Part shown: positions 45,238 through 56,465 of the stretch, piece by piece
How positions within the stretch are numbered: position 1 is the stretch's first letter
Layout of the letters: each line of letters opens with the position of its first letter
From: Allantophomopsis cytisporea
Taxonomy: Eukaryota > Ascomycota > Leotiomycetes > Phacidiales > Phacidiaceae
Assembly: GCA_024752435.1 (NCBI GenBank)
Contig: CP103037.1
Location: forward strand, 2,790,001 to 2,854,000
DNA length: 64,000 bases
Direction: 5' to 3'
Program-made: the position numbers and the translations under genes
Notes under the pieces: generated by a model
Databases searched by the model: none
The model's input: the letters and a program-made list of their open reading frames with translations, nothing else
Told to the model about the DNA's origin: nothing

Positions 45238-46405
45238 GGTATCTTCCACCACATCCTTTTTGCATTTTTCATCTCTAACTGAACTTATACTTTCCCTTGT
45301 ATGATTTCATATCTCTTTTGCTTGAAGGCTTTAGTTATTCATGACTACAAATTTTGTCTTCTTGACCTTTGTACAGGTTGTTGCGAAGATTATCTATCTC
45401 TGTGCATTTTCTAAACTCATGACGTCTATCAACGGAAAGACTTTCCTGTATTAGTGGCTTGACATTTAGCGATGTTAGAGCCTCATACACAAGTGCATGC
45501 ACTAACATAATTCTTTCCTGACAACTACCTTATTCACATCCGCATGCACGTAACAAGTATTTATTCCTCATCCAGGTCATCAACGGATATTGCATACCGT
45601 CAATTCTGTATAGTCAAAGCCGTCGGCTATCGAAGATAATCATGGTTCTCTATGCAACCTGAACAGGACCTTCGTTGTTCAGGATTTTAGCCCTCCAGTG
45701 GAGCCTTCTCCGGCGGACTCAGATCTCACGGCCAAGGGCTTCAATATTAAGGGAGCATTCAGTGCACTGCAAATCGCCCCGTTTTCAAGAATTCAGGAAC
45801 TCGGGATTTCGGACATTCCCCAAGATTCGTCTTATGTGTCGCCGCACGGCTGGGGATCTTGATCAGTTATGTTCAAACATTATACGAAAGTACGAGTGAG
45901 TGGATATTTCTCCTGCTGATCGAGCGCATAAATACATGAATCCACAATTGACAGTCCATAGATAGCACAGGTTTCTAGAAACAGCCCATGGTATCTGGCC
46001 TGTCATCTCCTTTGGGTTCACAAACGAAACATCATAAGTCTGTGTACACGATCTTCACAAATATATGTTACGGCAAGTCATATCGTCCTCGAGTAGGTTA
46101 TTGAACTCTTTTCTGTATTGTGCATCTCATCTACTCTGTATATATGCCACACTCGTCATTTTCTTGGCTACCGGCTGTTTTTGGTAATGATGTCTCAACT
46201 ACTGTTTGCCTGTCGGTTATCTTCATATCCTCCAGGACTTTGAGTATTCCCCACGATTTTCTTTCATATATTTCCCCCATTTGCATTCACAACAGACACG
46301 CAATATGTTCTTCGGAGGTTTAAACGCCACTAAACTCAGTCCGCTGTGCCAAGGTTGCAAACAACGCAATTGTCATGGGGTTGATACAAAGTATCGCGTG
46401 AACTA
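45238..46405. other. Intergenic region left of the transposon
   Basis: No supported gene; short open frames only. The right edge is the TA at 46404-46405, one copy of the target-site duplication. Confidence 0.5.
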
Positions 46406-46451
46406 AGTCCGTGCCCATAGTAGTGGGCCACCCAGGGAAATGGGCCACTTT
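46406..46451 (+). repeat. Left terminal inverted repeat
   Basis: Begins AGTCCGTGCCCATAGTAGTG and ends GGGCCACTTT. The right repeat matches 45 of 46 positions in reverse complement. Confidence 0.93.
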
Positions 46452-46520
46452 ACGAAATTATTCAACTCTTACAATATCTACAATAGCATGTAAACAACCA
46501 CAATAGTAATAGAATTGAAC

Positions 46521-48107
46521 CTATAGATCATAAATACTCCACTCAAATAACATATCCTCGTACACATATGAGTTGTAAACCTGAGGCTCTAACTCAATAC
46601 GGGCCCGTGTTTCAATAACCTGCTCAATAGAGGCAAACCGCTTATTGGCATCAATATATACTCTTCTACGCTTTTGCGGTCTTATTGTAGCTATTGTAGC
46701 CTTCAATGACAATACTTCTTGCTGTAGCATAGCAACTTGAGTGTTCTTATTGTCAAGACTCTTCCCTAGCTTAGTGAATAAGCGCCGGCTATTTCGGTGT
46801 TCTGCAGGTGGTGTATATTCAAGTGATTTCTAGGAATATTGTCGAAGATCTGATCCCTTTTGCGGTGTCAATAGCAACTGACTATGTCCCTGGTCCCTTG
46901 CTATTGTCCCTTGCTCTTCAATAGGAGTTGTTTGTCTCTTATTATTGTGAATAAGCCGGTTACTCAGAGCCTTCTGGATCCTTGGGCTATTATACCGAGT
47001 ATCCCATAACCCACTCCCAGACCAGCTAGACTGTATGTTCTGCTTATTCATAGTATCCCTCCTTGCTAGTATATAGCATTGCATAAAGCCCAATTTGCCA
47101 ATAGGCGTGCAATTAGTGTCAATAGCAAGGTTATCAACATATTGCCGGTATTTTCGCTTCAATGGTGAGAATATACTGATATCTAGCGGCTGCAATACAT
47201 GGGAAGTATGAGGCGGTAAGAATAGCAAGTATATCTTATTGACAAAGCATTTATACATAAATTCTTCATTGTCATGACTTCTATGGCCGTCAATAATAAG
47301 GAGCCGGTAGCTTGGTATTGTCGGCTCTGTCAATGGTATAAAGTGTTCAATAAGCCATTGTAAGCCAATTTCATTAGAAGTCCAGCCATTGGGTGAAACT
47401 GTGAACTTCCAATCGACAATAGTAGAGCTTATTGAAGGAATCCATTGATGTTGTAGATGTTGACCTTTGAATATAACCAGTGGTGGTATTGACATCCCGG
47501 CAGCAGAGATACACTCTACTATTGTCGTCCAATTGCGAGAATCTGGGCTCTTCCTGAATATTGACTTCTTCTGAGTATCCCCAAGCACCAGTCCATTAAT
47601 CCCAAGTCCTTCTATAATACCTGCTTCGTCCATATTCCACCTGTTTTCGGGTAGAATAGCTATCAAGGCTGGGTTTTCGAAGAGTTTGAAGAATTGCTCG
47701 ATGTTGGCAGGAGATGCACCATTAACTCTTGAATTATCAATAGTCTTAGCTCTTATTGTCTTCAGCTTCGGATTTCGTATAAGGAAGTTGCGGATCCAAT
47801 GCTTTCCAAGAGGCTTATCGTCGCCGGCGGCAGTGAGTATACGCTGTACTATATGCCGGAGTTGTACGTGCGTGGGTGCGTAGCCTAATTGGCCCTGTAC
47901 AATAGCCCAGTTAACAATAGCTTCTTCCTGGCTATTGGCAAGCCGCTGCTGGTGTTCATGGGCGAGTTGAATAGATTCAATCCCATTGACACGGTTTTGT
48001 ATTGTCGTACGTAGGATCCCATAGTCTTTGGCTACACTTCGTATTGATTGGCCATTATTGACTGCATTGAGCGCGCTAGTGAGTACATCTTCGGTGTATT
48101 CGCGCAT
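46521..48107 (-). pseudogene. pogo/Fot1 DDE transposase with one in-frame TAG near the C-terminus
   Basis: The frame from ATG 48107 runs 425 codons to TAG at 46832-46830. It continues in the same frame for about 102 codons to 46521, so the intact protein would be about 528 residues. Domains: an N-terminal psq-type helix-turn-helix (SIRSVAKDYGILRTTIQNRV); a CENP-B-like DNA-binding part (PLGKHWIRNFLIRNPKLK); and the DDE core with Asp in WNMDEAGI, Asp in LLIIDGHRSH and Asp in HVLQPLDISIFSPLK. The tail holds a Leu/Gln-rich coiled coil (VAMLQQEVLSLKATIATI) and a basic KRRRV patch. The catalytic part is complete. Loss of the tail may disable the protein, or the shorter form may still work. Confidence 0.85.
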
Positions 48108-48211
48108 TGTGATAACATCATCAATAGGTCACAATAGTAAGGTAATTGGAAGTAAGTTGGTTGAATAGCTTCGTGTTCAATATCTACAATAGTATAGCTA
48201 TACGCGTTTAC

Positions 48212-48257
48212 AAAGTGGCCCATTTCCCTGGGTGGCCCATTACTATGGGCACGGACT
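48212..48257 (-). repeat. Right terminal inverted repeat
   Basis: Reverse complement of the left repeat, with one difference (GTAATG for GTAGTG). A TA dinucleotide follows immediately. Confidence 0.93.
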
Positions 48258-48869
48258 TAGACGATGCCAAGAGTTCCCTGCCAAGAGAGGCTGTGCAGTC
48301 TAGTCACGTCCTGCGGGTAATGGTGCAGGTAACGCTCAGGGCACAGGGGATACAACACTACCAATGCGACGATTATATATATTAAAGATAGGTCCACTTA
48401 ATATATAATTTTCCGTCTATTTCATTGATCCCCACACTTTCTCTGGCTCTTTGTTATCTGATCGAATGCGACTCGCCTGTCAACTTGATATCCTCTTGGC
48501 ACAATTCTTGGCTGTTGAAGTCTAGTTTCAGGAACACAAACATCTGCTCTTGGCAACGCGCAAGAAAATAGGTTCGTTGACGTCGTCGATGCTTGGTTAT
48601 GCTTCAATTATATGAACTTTGTTTCTACTTCATTGTTTCCCTGTCATTGTTGCTCCTTACCCCTTACGATCATGAGTAAGTTATTCACTCTCCCTCTGAC
48701 ACGTGATGCGTAAACTTTGAAATAAGTATACCGGTCTTGGTCGTAGATCTGGAAATCATCATCTCAATCATTCTCTTTCAATCTCATTCTTTCACTATTA
48801 ATACGCGAGTCGTACCACATTCTTTAACATTGCTGAGCATTGTAAACCATTTTCACTTCTACTATCAAC
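48258..48869. other. Intergenic region between transposon and pectate lyase gene
   Basis: Promoter of the pectate lyase gene, with pyrimidine-rich leader sequence near 48770-48800. No supported gene. Confidence 0.55.
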
Positions 48870-50012
48870 ATGAAGACCTCCATGATCCAAGTTGCCTTGA
48901 TGGCCCTCGCCCTCGGCGTCACTGCCGCTCCCCAGCCCCAGAACCATTCCCGTGACATTGCTCATAGCGGCGATGTTGTTGCCCGTAGCAACTTCGCTCG
49001 TCAAGCAGGCGGCTTCAGGGGTTACACCAGATCTAGCAAGAAGTCCTCGGATGACGACGACGATGACGATGACGATGACGATGACGATAACGATGATTCG
49101 TCCTCGAGCAGCTCTTCCGCCAAAAGCTCTGGCTCCTCCAAGACCAGCAGTGCCTCTTCTTCCACCAAGACCTCTAAGTCTTCCTCTTCTGCTGTCTCCA
49201 GCTCTGCAAAGTCAACCATTACCAGCAGCTCCGTAAGCGCCTCCAGCAACTCTGGAAGCTCCGGCTCGCTCCCAGCCTCCTCTGGAAGTTCTGCCCTCTC
49301 TGCCGTGCAGACCATCGCAGCCGGCGAGTCTTTCGATGGTGGCATGTACATGTACGACCGCGGTGTAACCTGTACCGGCCAAGACGAGGGAGGTGACAGC
49401 GATGCCGTCTTCCAGATCGAGGAGGGAGGTTCCCTCTCCAACGTCATCATCGGTCCAAACCAGATCGAGGGTGTTCACTGCCAGGGTGCTTGCACTCTCA
49501 CCAACGTCTGGTGGTCTGCTGTCTGTGAGGACGCTTTCACTATCAAGAACCAGGATGCCGGCGACACCACCACTATCACTGGAGGTGGTGCTTTCGGTGC
49601 TGATGACAAGGTCATGCAGCACAACGGTGCCGGTACCCTCTCTATCTCTGGTTTCACCGTCGACACCTTCGGAAAGCTCTACAGATCCTGCGGTAACTGT
49701 AAGACCATGTACGAGCGTCACGTCATCATGGATAGCATCAGCGCTACTGATGGATCCGAGCTTGCTGGTAAGTCATCTCCAGTTCAGGAAGAGTTGTGAT
49801 GCGATGGCAGTCGGCTAATAGATACTGTTCTAGGCATTAACTACAACTATGGTGACTCCGCCACCTTCACTAACATTGTCGCCTCTGGTGTCGATGATAT
49901 TTGCGTCACTTACACTGGTACCGATGACAACAGCGAGGAGCCTTCTGAGTACGGCTCTGGCGCCGATGGTACTTACTGTATCTATTCTGATAGCGATATC
50001 ACCTCTTCCTAA
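48870..50012 (+). CDS. Secreted pectate lyase, PL3 family, with Asp/Ser linker
   Basis: Two exons (48870-49767 and 49834-50012) with a GTAAGT donor and a TTCTAG acceptor, giving about 358 residues. A signal peptide (MKTSMIQVALMALALGVTAA) is followed by a propeptide-like part, an Asp run at about residues 61-76, and a roughly 60-residue Ser/Lys-rich linker. The PL3 beta-helix then runs from about residue 140 to the end, with QIEGVHCQGACTLTNVWW and AVCEDAFTIKN, then GKLYRSCGNCK and exon 2 GINYNYGDSATFTNI. The enzyme cleaves polygalacturonate by beta-elimination outside the cell and needs calcium. The acidic repeat comes from a GAYGAY microsatellite at 49055-49100 and is probably length-variable. 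Without exon 2 the last strands and Cys would be missing. Confidence 0.92.
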
Positions 50013-50346
50013 GCTGCAGGTGGACGTGTTACCTATTTGTTGGATTGGGAGACCGGAGAATTGTATGGAGGGTTAAGCGGGTGAAGGATAGAGGCTATGT
50101 TTGTTGTGGAGGAGTCTTCATGTAGATATATACTTAAAAATCACAGATTATTATATTCTGTATATGCATTTCCAGTCTGCCACGTTCTCCCAAAATCATG
50201 TGTTTATCACTAAAAGCCGCCCATTTCTCCAACAATAACCCTGGAAATGCCCGCTAGGATACGCCATATGGCACTTTCCAGCATATTGGTTCACTTTTTC
50301 CAATCTAATCTGCCACATTCCGAACCTCCCCGGCCCCTCTCCTCTA
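50013..50346. other. Intergenic region between converging genes
   Basis: Shared 3' sequence of the pectate lyase (+) and the NLR-like gene (-). Nothing further seen. Confidence 0.55.
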
Positions 50347-53300
50347 TCAGGTGCGCGGACTCGCCCCCCTTCTATGATGATCATGTACCAAACTAATATC
50401 CACTTGCCCAGAACTCCTAACTGATTCCAATGCCAACCTTTTGTTCCCAATTATAGTCAAACCCTTTGTGCTCTTTTCCAATACCTCAAGTACAGATGGC
50501 TGGTCAAAGGCTTGGGCAACAGCGACCGCACTGCTGTATCTTGGACCTTGGGCATTGCGATCGGCACCATGGGAAAGCAAGACCCATACAACTTCGTCGT
50601 GACCATTTGCACAAGCAGCAGAAAGAGGGGTGCCCAAAATATTTCCTGGAAGATGTTGTTTGTCTACTGAAGCACCTGCATCAAGTAGCCATTGAACGAT
50701 ATCCACAAACCCGCGAGCGGCAGCACAGTAGAGCGGTGTTCCATCAGTGTCAGAGGAACTATCAATGATCTGTGAAGTGCAAGGCTGGCCCAGGATGAAT
50801 TGAACACCATCTGAAAATCCGCTGATGCACGCAACATGCAGTGGAGTATTCCTATAAGAGTCGGAAGTATGGATATCCAATCCTTGAGATAACAGGTACT
50901 TAACCATGTCAAGATGTCTGTGTGCCATAGCGTAGTGAATAGCACAACCCCCTGAATACGTTGCGTTCAGATTGTACCCATGATTGAGAAGTAACTCTAC
51001 CATGCGGATGCCATCAACTTGTTCGGTTCCAGAAACATTCGCATCTCTCTTCCCATCTTTGAGATCAGCTGACGGGATTCCATTGAATTTTGATCCATTA
51101 CCCCAGGCAGCATAGATGATTAGGGTTTCACCGTCACATCTATATGGATCCTTAACATCTTTAAGGAGCATCTTAGCAATATCGCAACGCCATCGCGAAG
51201 CAGCAATACAAAGATGATAAAGATGCTCGGGTTCTGTGTATATCATCGCGGCTCTTCCAAGGATATCCTCAAAGATGGGCAGGGGAGCTTCTGCACTTGC
51301 CCAACAGAGACAGCAAAATGGTTCAATCTGCGCCTGAGGAGATGGAGTTGTGTCTTTGTGGGGCACGTAAGTCCGCTGAGGATGAAAGTCAGGATACTGT
51401 GAAAGAAAGTCCCTGATCAAGTGCATACGTTCAACAACGCACAATAAGTGAAAAAAGTAATGTTGTTCCTGATCCAATAGGAGGCCAAAAGGAGCAAGTA
51501 TACGTAGAACTTCTAGATTCTTCGTCTGTTCTTGCTCTTTCATGCAAAACCTGGATCGAATTGAGTCGGGTCCCCTATCATTTGCAACCGCCTGGGTAAT
51601 GTATTGGAGTAATTCGATATTGCCAGAGTCTCTCGCGAATTCGAGTATCTGCTGAAATTCATGGTCAGAGAACTCGAGGTCTTCAACGTCCCCTACGAAT
51701 TTGCGGACTACTGAGAACTTTTTAGTTCGAAATGCTGCGATAAGTGGAGTGTTTCCGTCTGATTCAATTGTGTGTAAGGAGGCATCATTTCTTCGAAGGC
51801 AATATGCGATAGCTGGCATATCTCTCTCAATCGCAAGCGTCAGTCCACAATGACCATCGTTGTTGAGAGCATTGATTTTTGCCCCCTTGGAGATATAAAA
51901 GTCAATTCCATATTCATTGGCAGTCTCCACTGAAGAAAAGAGTCCCTGTATAGTTTGAACAGTTTTGTCCACAGTTTGAGAATCTATGTCCGAACACGTG
52001 TCTGAGTCTGTATCCGAATTGATTGCTGGTTTCAAACCCATTTCGAGAACATGTCGAAAAGCAGGTTGGTAATCCGATTCAAGAATCCTATCAAAAATAT
52101 CATGCAGTTCAAAGTCACTGTCCGTTGACCTAAATCTGCTAATATGCTGCATTAGAAAATGCAAGGATTCCAGATTACAGATGACCTTTGCACCGTTGTC
52201 CAGTAAAAGACTAGACGCTTCCAAATTTCCTCGTAACAAAGCGATATAGAGTGGCGAATAATCCCCTGTCAGGCCATCTCCCTTGCAACGACTGGTTGCA
52301 TTGACATCACCACTAGCAGCAACTAAATCCGGTAGAATCTGCCTTATAGCGAGTTTTCCGCTTTCATCTGATTCGTCCTCAATCAAATAGAGATATTCGT
52401 ATGCCCCTATAGGGTCCAGAATGTCTGCAAGTAATGAACAAATAGGCGTAACTTGACAAGCTAGTTGATGGTTAGGAGCCACGCCCTCCGAGATTAATCG
52501 CGAAACAGTAAATGCTAGATGGAACCTGCATGCAATAATCAAGGGAGATGTGAGGTCATTGATATTGCACTGACGTTCGGTTGTTATCCAATCCTCACCC
52601 GCATATATTTCATCCACCCAATATGCCCTCTTCGCATATAAAATCCAAAAGAGAAACTGTTGAGATGCAGGATTTTTGAAGAGGCGACAGCATGACGTTA
52701 GCTCCTGATTCTGGGTACTAATCTGAATGTATCTATGAATCGTGGTTGCAGCATGATCATAGAACGGGAATTTCTGATCGAATACTGCTCGTGCTTCATC
52801 ATCGAAGACATCGAAATCAACGCAGCTGAAATCTGTAAAAGAAAGATATGAGAAACATGTCTCTGCGAGAGTGCTTAGTTCAGTCTCCGCCAAAATATAT
52901 TTGATCGCTGCAGTATCTGTAAAACTGGAAGAGGAGCTACGAAGAAATTCTTCGATGCTGAAATAAGCCAACTCCAGAGAATCTTTCGCTGTTCTACGCA
53001 CCAGGCAGCCAAGCCACTTGCACACATCTTCCTTATCAGGAATTGTGTTCAAGTCGAGAGACGTAGCTTCTTCCTCGATACCAATAGCATGGCACAGTGC
53101 CTCTAGGCTAAGGAATGCCTCTTGAAACACAAGCCAGCGTAGTACTCGCTGAATCAGTCGTTGCGTCTGCATTGGATAACGAGAATCAATTGTCTCAAAC
53201 ATCCTGATATATGTTGCTGGCAGTCCTGGTGGCAGATTCTCTAGCGCTTTGCGCATGCTTGCTGCCGTATGTAGATCCTTTAGTAGTTGGATTTGACAGA

Positions 53301-54780
53301 CAGTCCAGTAGAACCTGCAAGGATTGGTTAGAGCAAGAATACATCAAGATGGAAATTTGAACGGTATTACTTACATACCCTCAGCTCCATTGACTAGGGC
53401 TTCAAGTACCTCCGACTTCAAGCTGAGATTCTTGATATTTAGCAAGCTCATCTTCGCTGAAACATATAGTTTAAGATCGCCCGAAGTAGCAGCTATCGAA
53501 ACGTCATCGAATTCAGTTAAATTAAACTGGATATCTGCTTCAGCACGGCTCAGTATGATGATAGATATTGTACTTGTAGCCCTATGAAGAGACGATAGCG
53601 TTTGGACCAGTTGCGTTCGATCCAAGGTAATTGCAGAACCCACTTCATCCAGACCATCAACAACCAAGGTCACCTCATCAAATACTCAGGACACTTCAAC
53701 TATCAAGTCTCCAAGATCGCTCTCCGTGGACACTCCTGGGAGACCGTCGGATGGATGGTTCTTGGTGTAAAAAGCTCGCACCTCATCAAGTGCTTGTTTG
53801 TCTTGACGAGCAAGTTGACTTATAAGTGATCCAAGAATAAAGTATGGGTTCTGACTTTCGGCATCATTGTAGCGGCAGTAGTAGTAAGTTAGGCCTCTTG
53901 GTTTTTCAACAGATAGAGCTTCGATGATTTGTGACCTTAGATAGATTCAGCATAAAATCAACAAGTAATATCCATGATTTACAAACTTACGCTAGAATAG
54001 TCTTGCCCGCACCTGGGATAGCATGAATCCATAAAGCTGAATTAGGAGTAACTGACCATTTTCGATATCCAGGTCGATCAAAAATCCAAAGGCAGGTGCC
54101 TGGTTGGTACTCTACGCGGAATTGTTGGTGCTTTATACGTGGATTCACAGGACAGAACCACTCTAAGACTTCTTTAACTTCGTTATCGATTTGAGCTTCC
54201 TTGATCTTCTTTGTTCCGCTTTGACGCCGGCCAGATCTTCGCTCATGAGCTTTGTATTATCGAAGACTCTCTTGACTGCCGACAATTCGTCCACAGCAAG
54301 GGCCAAGATACACGTCTCTTTGTACCTTTCAAGTCTCCCAATAATCTCCAGAGTCTTCGGTTTGGAGAGTGGCCACTTCAGATCGAGTTTTGACAGGTTG
54401 CGAAAAATGTTGCCGGTAAGTCTCCTCGTCTTCGGGTGGCCAGACTGGGGTCTGGATGCTTTACGCTCAAAGCCAACCAAGGTATTATTGATCTCATACA
54501 GTGCTGACTGGCAAGCAACCAAATAAGGAGGAATCGCAGGAGCCTGAGTAGGGCCTTCATTGTCCTCGCCTTTGTCGACATCCTCATCCTCATCCTCATC
54601 TCCAATGACTTGGGCTAAACGATCTATAACAGCGGTGAAGACGTCCAGTTCCAGTCTCAAATTAATGACATCCTCCTCGCAATCTTTCACAGCCTTGCAA
54701 TACGTATAGAGCTTTGTGACAACTGTACCGGCGAAGTTTGCAACCCCAATTAGCGAAGCCGTGAAAGATAAAGGATCCAT
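50347..54780 (-). pseudogene. SesA-type NACHT-ankyrin (NLR-like) gene with frameshift and in-frame stop
   Basis: Transcript order: the N-terminal SesA-like helical domain starts at MDPLSFTASLIGVANFAGTV (54780), then an acidic DEDEDEDVDKGED insert. Near 54205-54215 the frame shifts between KAEQ and KIKEAQIDNEVKEVLEWFCP. The Walker A part of the NACHT domain is AIPGAGKT, with an intron donor at 53990. After an intron the frame goes on (GLTYYYCRYNDAESQNPYF) to a TGA at 53688-53686, followed in frame by VFDEVTLVVDGLDEVG (Walker B). An intron 53374-53315 leads to a 2,968-bp last exon with KALENLPPGLPATYIRMF and many ankyrin repeats, for example NTPLHVACISGFSDGV and GTPLYCAAARGFVDIVQWLL. Such STAND proteins act in heterokaryon incompatibility or innate-immunity-like recognition. 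Two independent lesions make a pseudogene likely; weak-donor introns could bypass each, at the cost of conserved residues. Confidence 0.72.
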
Positions 54781-55353
54781 AATGAATAATTCGAAAAGCT
54801 GAATGCGATGAAACAAAAGCGAGCATCTGATGATCGAGATTTATAAAAGTGGATATCGTTATCTATATATCCCAAAATGGGTTGAGGTTGGATACTACTT
54901 ATTGCTCCGCCCTGTGCAACCTCAATTCTGGTTTACATGTGATGCCAACTCAGTGCCGCTTAGCAGCTGCATTATTTATTGGTGCATCATAAATCCTTGA
55001 TATTCTTTGAGTCGCCGTGTATCATCATGGGTGGTGCATAGCCTTACGATATATAGAGCCTCAGCCAAATAAGGCAGATTAACTTGCAAGGCGCAATCAG
55101 AGTTATGCTTTCAGCTACAGATCTTTTATCGCTTTTCATAGAGTATGGCACGAATGATCCGGCTTTTCTGATCACATCTCTACAGAAATATAGACATGTG
55201 ATTCAAGAGAATGAATAAATTCAGACTACTACGTTGGTGTGCCTTTCTCCAAGCTAAGTTTTTCGAAATGAAGCAAAATAGATTGAGGAACAAGAGCGCG
55301 CTTTTTAAACCTGTAGGGCGCGTTAAACCAAAACCATAGGTTCAACTACCATC
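54781..55353. other. Intergenic region
   Basis: Upstream DNA of the NLR-like gene and 3' DNA of the dioxygenase gene (both minus). No supported gene. Confidence 0.5.
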
Positions 55354-56465
55354 CTACTTCTCAGCAAAGTTGTTATCGGAGCCATAAAATTCAGCGTAGC
55401 TAGCAGTGTAGCTTGCACTGACATCGATGCCAACATTGATCCAAGCAAACAGGCCATCGGCTACGGTATCCCCCAGCAGGACATATTCGAAAACTGGATC
55501 CGAAGTTGTGTTTTGTGTTTCATCAGCAATAACCCTATCTTCAGCGTTCGTTGTGATGGCGTTGGTGTTGGTACTATAAGGAGCGATAGTCTCCACCTCA
55601 TCGATCAAAGACTGGTCAAAGAAGAACTGCCCAATGTGGGGAATATTTCCACCTGTAAGAGTGCCATTATCGAGCACGGTAGCATCGATGTGCGCAATAA
55701 CATGGATGTGATTGGTACGACCAGCATAGTGTCCAGGGAAAAGGGTTTGGAACTGGGCAACGCCATCCTCGTCCGTAGGCTGCAAACCACGTAGAAAGGT
55801 ATTTTCCAGGTTGCTGGTGTCCGCCGAGTTGCCATTGCCATTGGAGACCACGCCACTATACACTCCCGTTGCATTGGCGTTCCATATGTCCCAGTAGAGA
55901 TCAGCGATCGGCTCACAGGTGGAGACATCAACGAACTGTGCATCGATGTACAGTGAAACTCCTTCTTGTCCATCCGTCAAATCCGAGCGAATGTATTCTC
56001 CCTTGACCCAAAATGGCCCAACTTCTCCTTCAGGGTTGAGAATACAAGTGGTATTATCGGAGAAGAACACGTCCTCGGATGTACTGGTAGTAACGCCAGT
56101 GATGTTGGACTCATGATCAGTGGCTAAGACTGTAGTAAGGTCTCGATCCTTGAGGGAGGAAACTGATCTGTATTAGTCCTTGAACGGAGAATCATTACAG
56201 AATATTCACCTGTACCGGATGCGAGACTCTTATTGGAAAGTTCAGATATCTTAGCCTTGCGACGAGATTGTGCTCTCTCAAGAACACCTCGACGCACCAA
56301 CTGGTCTGAACAAGCGTCAAGACTACGCTTGGATTTGGCAAAAAAGTTCCTTTTCTGACTGAGCTGGCGAGTTGAAAGATCTTCATGATGCCCTGGATGG
56401 GCAACACTAAGACCTGCAACTCCAAGAAGAAGGAACAGAGACTGAGCAAGAGTAAGGGGAGACAT
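55354..56465 (-). CDS. Secreted intradiol ring-cleavage dioxygenase
   Basis: Two exons (56465-56210 and 56162-55354) with a GTGAAT donor, a GACTAATAC lariat site and a GATCAG acceptor, giving about 354 residues. Signal peptide MSPLTLAQSLFLLLGVAGLS, followed by the HPGHHED start typical of the fungal extracellular clade. Catalytic part: NTTCILNPEGEVGPFWV, the first Tyr in DLYWDIWNANATGVYSG, and the Tyr-x5-His-x-His iron site in GHYAGRTNHIHVIAHI. All four Fe(III) ligands of the family (two Tyr, two His) seem present. The enzyme opens catechol-type aromatics between the hydroxyls, outside the cell, as in lignin or plant-phenolic breakdown. An acceptor nearer the next AG would put a stop in frame, which fixes the splice choice. 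Confidence 0.9.

Larger units (their letters stand above)
46406..48257 (-). mobile_element. Fot1/pogo-type (Tc1/mariner) DNA transposon
   Basis: 1,852-bp element with 46-bp terminal inverted repeats differing at one position, flanked by TA on both sides (46404-46405 and 48258-48259), the hallmark target of this superfamily. It encodes a single transposase on the minus strand. Mirrored positions about 65 bp inside each end carry the same 15-mer in direct orientation. The size matches Fot1-like elements of filamentous ascomycetes. It sits about 610 bp upstream of the pectate lyase start. Near-identical TIRs suggest fairly recent insertion. Confidence 0.93.

Noticed and set aside
49022..49721. 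Long minus-strand frames (142 and 169 codons) opposite the pectate lyase gene
   Set aside because: Antisense shadows of the Ser/Asp-rich repeats and PL3 domain; no independent signals.
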